The notes under the pieces are model-generated. The model saw only the letters and a program-made list of their open reading frames with translations. It was not told the DNA's origin and made no database searches. A stretch of 36,303 bases of DNA from Alphaproteobacteria bacterium (GTDB lineage Bacteria; Pseudomonadota; Alphaproteobacteria; Paracaedibacterales; CAIULA01). The stretch spans positions 1-36,303 of the forward strand of contig CANJLN010000009.1 of the NCBI GenBank assembly GCA_947475175.1. Reading direction: 5' to 3'. Of this stretch, positions 26,565 to 34,587 are shown in pieces. A program made the position numbers and the translations under genes. Each line of letters starts with the position of its first letter. Position 1 is the first letter of the stretch.

Positions 26565-26912
26565 ATGGCAAGTGATCTGCACGATAGACATCTATACCAA
26601 GCTGGGGAAGATATTATCTTAGAGGGGCAGGAAGCGAGACATCTCTTTATTGTTGAATCTGGCGCAGTCGAAGTTTGGAAATGGTTTGAAGGAAACAAAA
26701 AATCAATTACAAAACTTGGGCCTGGCCGAATTTTTGGTGAAATGGCAATCATTGATCAATCTCCTCGCATGGCAAACGTTAGTGCTGTTGATAATACTGT
26801 TTGTATACGCGTTTCTGAAATGAAGCTAAGAGAAGCATTGGATTCATGCCCCCCGTTTGTGAAAGCGCTTCTTAAGATATTGGTCAGTAATTTAAGGTCT
26901 GCTCAAAAGTAA
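26565..26912 (+). CDS. stand-alone cyclic nucleotide-binding domain protein
   Basis: A 115-residue protein that is essentially one cNMP-binding beta-roll. The phosphate-binding cassette FGEMAIIDQSPRMANV (57-72) keeps Glu59 and Arg68, which contact the ribose and cyclic phosphate in CRP-type domains, so ligand binding is plausible. No DNA-binding helix-turn-helix or membrane part is attached, so any effect must be through a partner protein. It is divergent from the SemiSWEET gene across 57 bp and converges on nth with 10 bp between. Confidence 0.85.
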   Translation: MASDLHDRHLYQAGEDIILEGQEARHLFIVESGAVEVWKWFEGNKKSITKLGPGRIFGEMAIIDQSPRMANVSAVDNTVCIRVSEMKLREALDSCPPFVKALLKILVSNLRSAQK

Positions 26913-26922
26913 ATGACCAGCT

Positions 26923-27555
26923 CTACCCAATCAAACTTTCGTAATAATCACACAAATCACTTATGGGGCACATTTCGCATTTAGGTGCTCTGGCTGTACA
27001 AATGTATCTTCCATGCAAAATAAGCCAATGATGTGCATAAAAACGGTATTCGGTCGGTACAACGCGTTCCAATTCTTTTTCAACGTCCAAAGGAGTTTTT
27101 CCAGAAGCAAGACCTGTTCGATTACTAACCCGGAATATATGGGTATCAACAGCAATAGTGTTCATTCCAAAAACAACGTTTAAAACAACATTGGCTGTTT
27201 TTCGACCAACACCCGGCAATGTTTCCAAAAGCTCTCTATCCGCTGGAATAACGCCTTTGAACTCACTAACTAATTTTTTTGACAAATTGATAATATTTTT
27301 AGCTTTTGTTTTATATAAACCAATTGTCTTTATATAATCTTTAAGGTTTTCTTCACCAAGTTCGATCATCTTTTCTGGCGTATCAACAACTTTAAACAAA
27401 GGTTCTGTTGCTTTATTAACACCTTTATCAGTTGCTTGTGCTGACAAAACAACCGCAATGAGCAATGTATATGGATTGAGGTATTTTAGTTCTGTCTCGG
27501 GATTAGGATTAATCGACTTTAAACGTTCGAATAGTTCATTCGCTTTTGAATACAA
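26923..27555 (-). CDS. nth: endonuclease III
   Basis: A DNA glycosylase/AP lyase removing oxidised pyrimidines in base excision repair. The helix-hairpin-helix LPGVGRKTANVVLN carries catalytic Lys119, and Asp137 lies in VDTHIFRV, one residue off the E. coli numbering (120/138). The C-terminal 4Fe-4S motif is complete: Cys186-x6-Cys193-x2-Cys196-x5-Cys202. The length of 210 is normal. It starts 10 bp after lptD ends and may share its transcript. Confidence 0.97.
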   Translation of the reverse strand: MYSKANELFERLKSINPNPETELKYLNPYTLLIAVVLSAQATDKGVNKATEPLFKVVDTPEKMIELGEENLKDYIKTIGLYKTKAKNIINLSKKLVSEFKGVIPADRELLETLPGVGRKTANVVLNVVFGMNTIAVDTHIFRVSNRTGLASGKTPLDVEKELERVVPTEYRFYAHHWLILHGRYICTARAPKCEMCPISDLCDYYESLIG

Positions 27556-27565
27556 TGGTTTTCTC

Positions 27566-29851
27566 TCAGAAGGAAGTTAGCATGGAACCAGGATACTGAG
27601 GGGCAGATGATGGTGCAAAAGATCCCAGATTTTTAAACGTAAGCTTAACCAAAAATCCTGAGTCTGGATGAATATCTCTGTCTCTGTACGACGTTTTGTA
27701 AACACCTGCATCAAGCTGAAAACATTCATCTTTATAAGTTGCTGAAATGAAATTTGCTAAATCTCGACTTCCTTGGCTTTTTTGAAGATTTCGAATTTGA
27801 GCAAACGAGACAGACCAGTTTTCCACAATTTCTGTTCCAATTTTCCAGTTCAGTTGTGATATATCTTTTTTGTTGATCGTTGATTTTTTATTTAAGAAAA
27901 CGTAACCCAAATCTAAGTTTAATCTTGCATCCCCAAATTTAAAACCCAACTCAGAATAACGAGGTCTATTATTGCCAGGTTTAATTGCTGTTCTATACCG
28001 AGCCTCAAACCAAGAAATAGGTTTTATCTTAATACGTCCAACATAATCTGATTTATGAATATCCTCACCTAATCCAATAGGAACGACTTGTTTTCTATCA
28101 AGACGCCTATCTTGTCCTAAAAATACGTTTACAAGCTTTTGCTTTGGAAAATAAAAACTGTTGTCAAAACCATAGACCAAACGATTTCCTGAATCTATTC
28201 TATCTATGCCATCAAAACGATTCGGAAGGAATAATGTTGTATCATCAAGCTCAAATGAATTTGAATCTTCATTAGGGATATGCGTGTTGTTGAGCTGATA
28301 AGGGCTAGAAACCAGCATTCCCATAGGCTGAAAAATCCAGTCAGACTGATTCAATCGTTTTAACAATGGATAACGCCAATCAAGGCTTGCTTGTGGAAAA
28401 AGACGGCCTTGCGTATGTTCTAACGAGCTGTTAAATCCAGGTGCAGGTGATCTCGTAGAAAGTTGATACCGTCTTGTATAATACCCATCCGCTCTCCCAG
28501 AAAGATTTAAGGTTATCAGTTGACCAGACTTAGTAACGTAAGGAAGCTTCCACGTTACACCTGTCGACACACGTTGCATTTCCGTTCCAAAACGCCCTGG
28601 TATTGGTGTTTGCCTAGAAAGTGCTAGAAAGTTTGAATCAAATGATAAAATACCCCCCATTTTATCTGGTTGAATCTGCTGATGGTAAGTTATGGCCGGC
28701 AACACAATAGGTGTCGTTTTTGGTGTATCTGTTTGAAAAGAAGCGCCTTTAACAGATATATAATTTTCATCTTTAAATTGCTCAACAGTTATCATCGACG
28801 TCATGTTTTTGCTTTGAGCAAAGGCTGGTGTTTGACGTGTTATGGGATAACGCGAAAGATACGTCGTATCACTTGCTCTACTAATATCAAGCAAAAGTCG
28901 ACGTTCATCGCTGATATCATAATTAACCTTACTCGCTAAATGCCAACGGTCTGACTTGGGAGGTCTTGGACCATTCAAAGGAACAGGACCTGTTTGCTTG
29001 TTCAAGCCATGTGATTTTGTGTAACTACCAGCAAACTTAGCTTCCCCTTTATAAAATCGATGACGATATTCTATAATCATGACTGGACCTTGTTTTGTCG
29101 TCAGCATCGGGGTCAAAGTTAAATCACGATTAGGAGCAATTGCATAAAAAGCCGGTAAACTTATAAGAGTTCCTAAGTCTTTCGACATCCCATACGTTGG
29201 AAAAAGAAGCCCAGATTTGCGCTTAACAGTAGGATCCGCATGAGAAAAATAAGGAAGATAAAAGATGGGGACTCCTTTTATTTCTAACCGGGCATGCTTA
29301 TAAATGACTTTTTGTTCCGCTTGGTCGTGTATTACTTTATCCGCTTTTATTTGCCAAAGAGGATATTGATTATTATTCTCCACTTTGCAAAATTTGCACG
29401 GAGAATAGACGGCTTTTTCAAACTCTGATTCACATCCATTTTCTCTTTTGCCACGAGATGCTGCTAATTGCGCTTGATCATTAGTCCATATGTGAAGAGC
29501 TTTGCTCACACCCTCTTTAAAATCACCTGTAAAAACAACTTCATCGGCTGTGATAATATCACCCGTTGGCTCTTTTAATTTGACATTGCCTTTGGCAATA
29601 ATCTCATTTTTCTTTTGGTTATACAGAACATTTTCAGAGCGTAAAACCCGCCATCCTTGATCAGGCACATATTGACTAATCTCCACATTCCCTTGAGCTA
29701 TTACGGTTTCTTGTAAGCTATCATATGTTAGCTCATCTGCTTTCATTAAGATGGGTTGATGAGCATCTTTCATTGTCAAAGAAGTGGAAGCTTTTGCTTC
29801 TCTTAAGACAAAACTTAAAACAATCATCATAAAAACGAAAAAAACTCTCAT
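27566..29851 (-). CDS. lptD: LPS-assembly outer-membrane protein LptD
   Basis: The outer-membrane beta-barrel that, with LptE, inserts lipopolysaccharide at the cell surface. A signal peptide (about 1-21, ending AKA) precedes the OstA/LptA-like domain (about 30-115: MKADELTYDSLQETVIAQGN). The C-terminal barrel (about 200-755) contains GLLFPTYG and repeated alternating strands. Cysteines at 140, 152 and 155 and one near the C-terminus could form the disulfides LptD needs. Size is 761. It overlaps lptG by ATGA. Together with lptF and lptG it indicates a genuine LPS layer. Confidence 0.95.
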   Translation of the reverse strand: MRVFFVFMMIVLSFVLREAKASTSLTMKDAHQPILMKADELTYDSLQETVIAQGNVEISQYVPDQGWRVLRSENVLYNQKKNEIIAKGNVKLKEPTGDIITADEVVFTGDFKEGVSKALHIWTNDQAQLAASRGKRENGCESEFEKAVYSPCKFCKVENNNQYPLWQIKADKVIHDQAEQKVIYKHARLEIKGVPIFYLPYFSHADPTVKRKSGLLFPTYGMSKDLGTLISLPAFYAIAPNRDLTLTPMLTTKQGPVMIIEYRHRFYKGEAKFAGSYTKSHGLNKQTGPVPLNGPRPPKSDRWHLASKVNYDISDERRLLLDISRASDTTYLSRYPITRQTPAFAQSKNMTSMITVEQFKDENYISVKGASFQTDTPKTTPIVLPAITYHQQIQPDKMGGILSFDSNFLALSRQTPIPGRFGTEMQRVSTGVTWKLPYVTKSGQLITLNLSGRADGYYTRRYQLSTRSPAPGFNSSLEHTQGRLFPQASLDWRYPLLKRLNQSDWIFQPMGMLVSSPYQLNNTHIPNEDSNSFELDDTTLFLPNRFDGIDRIDSGNRLVYGFDNSFYFPKQKLVNVFLGQDRRLDRKQVVPIGLGEDIHKSDYVGRIKIKPISWFEARYRTAIKPGNNRPRYSELGFKFGDARLNLDLGYVFLNKKSTINKKDISQLNWKIGTEIVENWSVSFAQIRNLQKSQGSRDLANFISATYKDECFQLDAGVYKTSYRDRDIHPDSGFLVKLTFKNLGSFAPSSAPQYPGSMLTSF

Positions 29852-30951
29852 TCGTTACTCTCTTGATGAATAAGAAAAGTTGTGCTTAGCATCAGAGTCA
29901 AAAGAGCAGGCATCCAAGCAGCTAAAAAAACGGGGATTTTTGCAGCAAGCCCCAACGCATAAATAACATCACTCATAAAGTGGATAACGAAACCAATGAG
30001 AATACCACCCGATATCAGGGCTGGAACATTTCTATACCTGATAGGATGCAAACAAAAGGTAGCCGCCAGGAAAAGCATTGAAACCATCAGTCCCAAATTA
30101 GCAATTTGACCATGCCAATACAGCCTGTACCTAAGACTTGATAAACCTGTTTTTTCTAAAATTTCGATGTATTGAGGTGTTTTCCAAAAAGAAATAGTTT
30201 CAGGCGATGCATAGCTTTCTTGAATCTTACCAAGCGTAAGATCACTGGGACGTTGTAAAGTTTCATAAGTTTTCTTCACATTTTCCCGGTCGAAGTAAAT
30301 CACTTCATTCAGTGTCCAAGAACCTTCTGTTAATGATGCTGATCTTGCATCAGAACGCCCCCTATAGTTTCCTTTATCGTCAAAATCGTAAAAAGTAACG
30401 CCTTGAAATTTGTTATTCGAAAAATCAAAAGAGTTTGAGTGAAAAATTGAGCTTGCTCCTTTATTAAACTCTTTTAACCACAAACCCGTTGTTGAAATGG
30501 CCAAATTATGACTTTGATTATTGAAAACTTTGCCCTCAAGTTGATTGAGTCTCGCGGTCATCGCTGCGCTTAAAGGATTTAGAAATATTAAATGAACAAG
30601 CCCTATTATCACTATAGCCGAACTTAACCCGATAACAATCTGCCATACAGAAACGCCAGCAGTGCGCGCTGAAGTTATTTCCTGAGTGTGATTGAGTCGC
30701 CATAGACCTAAAATTGATGCAAAGAAGACAACAAACGGTAGCAATTTATCAATATGACTCGGCAGTTTTAAGATAATCATTTCAGCAATTACTGAAAATG
30801 AGATCTGCGGATGCGTCATGGACCTTCTTAATAACTCAGCCATTTCAAAAAAACTAACAATCGCAAGAAAAACACCCAAGGTTAAAACGAACCAAAAGAG
30901 CAAGCATCTACAAAAATATCGATTTAATGAGGAGAATAGAAAGAGAATCAC
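29848..30951 (-). CDS. lptG: LPS export ABC transporter permease LptG
   Basis: One of the two inner-membrane permeases that pull LPS out of the inner membrane with LptB. The YjgP/YjgQ architecture is visible: a first segment, MAELLRRS, two further segments, a large periplasmic jellyroll and three C-terminal segments. I chose the GTG at 30951. It has AAGGAGG (30960-30966) 8 nt upstream and overlaps the lptF stop as GTGA. An ATG at 30996 would add 15 polar residues inside lptF with no such support. The product is 367 residues. Confidence 0.92.
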   Translation of the reverse strand: MILFLFSSLNRYFCRCLLFWFVLTLGVFLAIVSFFEMAELLRRSMTHPQISFSVIAEMIILKLPSHIDKLLPFVVFFASILGLWRLNHTQEITSARTAGVSVWQIVIGLSSAIVIIGLVHLIFLNPLSAAMTARLNQLEGKVFNNQSHNLAISTTGLWLKEFNKGASSIFHSNSFDFSNNKFQGVTFYDFDDKGNYRGRSDARSASLTEGSWTLNEVIYFDRENVKKTYETLQRPSDLTLGKIQESYASPETISFWKTPQYIEILEKTGLSSLRYRLYWHGQIANLGLMVSMLFLAATFCLHPIRYRNVPALISGGILIGFVIHFMSDVIYALGLAAKIPVFLAAWMPALLTLMLSTTFLIHQESNE

Positions 30952-32084
30952 GATCTTTCCCTCCTTTTTAAAAGAGAAAACGATATTCTTCCCCATTCAA
31001 GAGATACAAATAAACCACCAATGATAGACGCTATCAATAAATAGATATAGGTGATGAGAAAAGGATGTTGGACGCTTAGATTAAGCAATACGTGTAAAGA
31101 AATGTGTAAAAATAAAGATAGCGTAACGCCAGTTAAGATACGATATTTGCGCCCTTTGCGACCAAAATCGCCTATAAGCATAAATGTACACACAATCAGA
31201 ACATCAATCAAAGAAAACCAGGGTGTTAAAAGACGTTGATGCCCTTCGACACGCATACGGGATTTTAAATTTGGATCACTCGTTGCGTCTTGACTAAAAA
31301 GCTCAGTTAAGCTTTTTTCATACGGTTTTGTTACTCTTGTGCTTTCTTGTTTAATGACGGTTGAAAGATCCAGAGTGAACTCTCCAAAATTAACAAAAGA
31401 TAATTGCCCCGTCACAGAATCTCTTTCTTGCCTGCTTCCATTTTTAAGAACAAGAACGAGATCTTCTTCTGTTTGGCACAAATTACCTTCTTCAGCAATA
31501 ATGGTTTGAGACGTTGGCGATGCTCCTTCTCCATTAGTATCTTTTTGAACTTGAGGGTTATAGATCAAAATCCCGTAAAGTTCTCCCTTCTCTCCTCTGG
31601 CTCGAACATAAGCTGTTATTCCTTTGACAATATTAAAGGTACCTTCTCTGATCAAAGAACCAGAAAATTGATTTCTAATTTGATGTTCTTGGTCCCGAAA
31701 CTTTTGAAAAGAAAGCGGCATAATATAAATATTAATAAGAAAGACTACTCCAGTTGTCAGCAATCCTAAAATAAGCAACGGCTTTGCTATTTGAAAGTTA
31801 CTGAGACCAAGAGCTCTAATAACCTGAATTTCATGATCATTGGTCAGTTTGGAATATACATGTATTCCACCAATCAAAAGACAGATGGGTAGAGTTGTCG
31901 CCATTAAATCGGGAATGAGATAAATGATTAGTGAAAAATATCCCCACAAAGAAACACTATGGTTAACAATCACTTCAATAAACCGCAAAGATTGTGTTAA
32001 CCAGATTGCTCCTATGAAAATGATCGTTAAGAGAGCGATTGTAACGGTCATTTTTTTAAAGAGGTATCGAGATATTAATAACAT
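30948..32084 (-). CDS. lptF: LPS export ABC transporter permease LptF
   Basis: The partner permease of LptG, 378 residues, YjgP/YjgQ family. It begins MLLISRYLFKKM, as in the family, followed by membrane segments at about 10-30, 50-75 and 95-120, the marker MPLSFQKFRD, a periplasmic domain and three C-terminal segments. It overlaps lptG by 4 nt. It is the first gene of lptF-lptG-lptD and is divergent from surA across 169 bp. No strong ribosome-binding site is visible. Confidence 0.93.
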   Translation of the reverse strand: MLLISRYLFKKMTVTIALLTIIFIGAIWLTQSLRFIEVIVNHSVSLWGYFSLIIYLIPDLMATTLPICLLIGGIHVYSKLTNDHEIQVIRALGLSNFQIAKPLLILGLLTTGVVFLINIYIMPLSFQKFRDQEHQIRNQFSGSLIREGTFNIVKGITAYVRARGEKGELYGILIYNPQVQKDTNGEGASPTSQTIIAEEGNLCQTEEDLVLVLKNGSRQERDSVTGQLSFVNFGEFTLDLSTVIKQESTRVTKPYEKSLTELFSQDATSDPNLKSRMRVEGHQRLLTPWFSLIDVLIVCTFMLIGDFGRKGRKYRILTGVTLSLFLHISLHVLLNLSVQHPFLITYIYLLIASIIGGLFVSLEWGRISFSLLKRRERS

Positions 32085-32203
32085 GTTTTTCTGGAATATT
32101 ACTTATAAAGGTATTATATAAATATGATGTATGATGACATACGCGGATACACCGTTATTAAAAGCTCAAAAAAAAGAAAGACGTCCTGTATCTAGAATTA
32201 CCA

Positions 32204-32215
32204 CGCTTTAAAGCG
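32204..32215. promoter_or_regulatory. palindrome in the lptF/surA divergent spacer
   Basis: CGCTTTAAAGCG is a perfect 12-bp palindrome 38 bp before the surA start, within the 169-bp spacer shared with lptF. Its position suits an operator of an envelope-related regulator, but I do not recognise the motif and no second copy was noticed. Confidence 0.35.
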
Positions 32216-32253
32216 GATGCATAGATGCTTGCTGTATTTTTTAAAAGGCCAAC

Positions 32254-33714
32254 ATGACTAAAAAATTTATGATTCAGAAAATTTTTTCCATTATTTTAGT
32301 AAGCTCTACAGTTCTTTCTGCTAGTTCACTTGCTCCTGTTCCTGCATCAGCGATAGGCTCTCTTTCTCCTCAGCCAAAAACAGAGGCAAAAAAAGAAATA
32401 AGAGAAAAGTCACAGGAAAAACCAAAGGAAAAATCAAAAGCAGAGCCAATTGTTTCAGCTCCTCCTATCAAAGCAAAAGACGGTGCGGAAATTGCTGTGA
32501 TTGTCAATAAAGATGCTATTAGCAAGCAAGATATCTATGACCGGGCCAAACTCATTTTGTTAACATCAGGGATGGCTAACAATCAGCAGATGTTTGAAAC
32601 CATAAAAGAACAAGTTAAAAAAAGTTTAATTGATGAGAAAATTCAATTGCAAGCTTCAAAAGAACAGAAAATATTTGTAAGCGAAGCAGAAATTACAGAT
32701 GGGTTGAAAAACATATCTTCTGATAATGGCATGACTGTTGACCAAATGAAGGAAATGTTTAAAAAACAAGGTATTTCGATTAAGACATTGGAAGATCGAT
32801 TAAGAGCTCAGATTTCTTGGGTTCGCACCGTTCGTGATGCCTTTGGCGGGATTGTGCACATTAATGAAAAGGACGTATCGGCAGAACTTTCAAAAATTCA
32901 ACAAAATAAAAATAAAAACCAATATGACCTTTTTGAAATTTTCCTTCGAGTGGAAAATCCTAATCAAGAATCAATCATCAAAAAAGATGCCGATAGAATT
33001 CATCAGCAATTAAAAGCGGGGGCACACTTTCACGTTATAGCCCAGCAATTTTCCCAAGCAACATCGTCTGCAAAGGGCGGTCATGTTGGATGGATGACTC
33101 AAGGGCAAATGGAACCACCTGTTGAGGCAAACATTCAGAACTTACACATTGGAGAGTTCTCGACGCCTATTCGCACAACCATGGGGTATAAAATTATCCT
33201 TGTGAAAGACATAAAGATGGCGGGACAACCAGCTTACGGTCAAACTGAAATCACGTACAGACAAGTTTATATCCCTTTCACCGATGATATGACCGAAGCG
33301 CAATATCAAATGATCGACACTCATATCCAAGAAATGCATCAAATAAAGTCTTGTGATAGGTTGTCCCAAAAGGCGAAGGATCATGGATACGAGTGTGAAA
33401 TCTCTAACAAGGCAAGCTTTAATAGCCTGCCGGCTGGTTTCCAAAAACTTTTTCATAACGCCAAAATTGGACAGTGTCATATGCCTATCCGGCAGGAAGA
33501 TCATTTGATTGTGGCTATGGTATGCACGAAAGAATCACCCGAAGAAAAGTTACCGAAACCTGATGAGATTCGAATGTCTTTGGAACAAGAAAAACTCAAC
33601 AAGATTGCAACGCGTGAATTTAACAAGCTAAAAAGCGTTTCTTTTATTGATGATAAATCAGCCGTTTCATCTGTGGTCTCCTCAAAACAAGAGTCAGCAG
33701 CTCTTGCCGGATAA
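32254..33714 (+). CDS. surA: periplasmic chaperone / peptidyl-prolyl isomerase SurA
   Basis: A chaperone for outer-membrane proteins such as LptD. After a signal peptide (about 1-33) comes an unusual Lys/Glu/Pro-rich linker (about 39-75). The SurA N-terminal chaperone domain follows (about 78-200: IAVIVNKDAISKQDIYDRAKLIL), then one clear parvulin domain (about 222-320, with GGHVGWMTQGQMEPPVE and TTMGYKIILVKD). The second parvulin position (about 333-435) is degenerate and cysteine-containing. The length of 486 exceeds E. coli SurA. AAAAGG precedes the ATG. Its end overlaps rsmA. Confidence 0.92.
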   Translation: MTKKFMIQKIFSIILVSSTVLSASSLAPVPASAIGSLSPQPKTEAKKEIREKSQEKPKEKSKAEPIVSAPPIKAKDGAEIAVIVNKDAISKQDIYDRAKLILLTSGMANNQQMFETIKEQVKKSLIDEKIQLQASKEQKIFVSEAEITDGLKNISSDNGMTVDQMKEMFKKQGISIKTLEDRLRAQISWVRTVRDAFGGIVHINEKDVSAELSKIQQNKNKNQYDLFEIFLRVENPNQESIIKKDADRIHQQLKAGAHFHVIAQQFSQATSSAKGGHVGWMTQGQMEPPVEANIQNLHIGEFSTPIRTTMGYKIILVKDIKMAGQPAYGQTEITYRQVYIPFTDDMTEAQYQMIDTHIQEMHQIKSCDRLSQKAKDHGYECEISNKASFNSLPAGFQKLFHNAKIGQCHMPIRQEDHLIVAMVCTKESPEEKLPKPDEIRMSLEQEKLNKIATREFNKLKSVSFIDDKSAVSSVVSSKQESAALAG

Positions 33715-34582
33715 TCAATACAAAAGCCTTCTCCCCCTTCGACAAGTTGTTGGAGACAATGGACTGTTAAGTCGGCATGGCTTTTCCAAAAAATTAGGGC
33801 AGAATTTTCTTTTAGATCTTGATATAACGCGCCGCATTGCAAAAATTGCGGCTCCTTTAAAGGGATGTACTGTAATCGAAATAGGGCCCGGGCCAGGCGG
33901 GCTCACGCGTGCAATTCTTGAGCTGGAACCGGACAAAGTCTTTGCAATCGAAAAAGATTCAAAGTGCATTGATGCACTTGCTGAATTGGTTAAGTTGAGC
34001 GAAGGTGTTTTATCAATCGTTGAAGGAGACGCTCTAAAGACCAATTTCCAGAGTTTAGTTGATGGTTCTATGAAAATTATTGCCAATCTCCCTTACAATA
34101 TTGGCACGCAGCTCTTAATTAATTGGCTGCATAATTTATCTAACATCTCTTCACTTACTCTCATGTTCCAAAAAGAAGTCGCTCTTCGAATCACAGCAGA
34201 ACATGGGAACAAGGACTATGGTCGTTTATCGGTGTTGTGCCAATATTTGTGTGATGTGACGCTTGTATTTGACCTTCCCCCGCATGTCTTTAAACCAGCT
34301 CCTAAAGTTTTTTCTTCAGTGATCCATCTTGTCCCTAAAAAATTGGAGAAAAAAGATTTAGATCTCGTTCCCTTTATCGAAAAAATGACAGGGGCTGCTT
34401 TTGGTCAACGACGAAAAATGCTTCGTGTAAGCCTTAAGAGTGTTTTCCCTGAGGGGGATTTAAATAAAGCCTTTGAGACATTGAATATCGCACCAACGGA
34501 AAGAGCAGAAAACTTGAGCGTTGAGCAATTTGTGAGTCTTGCTCAGTTTTTGTCATCATTGGACTCTATACCCAGGGGATAA
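33704..34582 (+). CDS. rsmA: 16S rRNA dimethyladenosine transferase
   Basis: It dimethylates A1518 and A1519 of 16S rRNA with SAM. The motifs KLGQNFLLD, VIEIGPGPGGLTRAILE (SAM binding) and NLPYNIGTQLLI (catalytic) are complete. The start is uncertain. The frame is open back to an ATG at 33647, 68 nt inside surA. Alphaproteobacterial RsmA usually begins just before LPPLREV; here the matching LLPLRQVV is preceded by a TTG at 33704, giving an 11-nt overlap with surA and a 292-residue product. pdxA, often between surA and rsmA, is absent. It converges on the NO reductase with 5 bp between. Confidence 0.95.
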   Translation: MPDNQYKSLLPLRQVVGDNGLLSRHGFSKKLGQNFLLDLDITRRIAKIAAPLKGCTVIEIGPGPGGLTRAILELEPDKVFAIEKDSKCIDALAELVKLSEGVLSIVEGDALKTNFQSLVDGSMKIIANLPYNIGTQLLINWLHNLSNISSLTLMFQKEVALRITAEHGNKDYGRLSVLCQYLCDVTLVFDLPPHVFKPAPKVFSSVIHLVPKKLEKKDLDLVPFIEKMTGAAFGQRRKMLRVSLKSVFPEGDLNKAFETLNIAPTERAENLSVEQFVSLAQFLSSLDSIPRG

Positions 34583-34587
34583 ATCTC

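Noticed and set aside
33142-34086. Antisense ORFs of 113-123 residues under surA and rsmA
   Set aside because: They are shadows of confidently identified genes with no start signals or recognisable domains.
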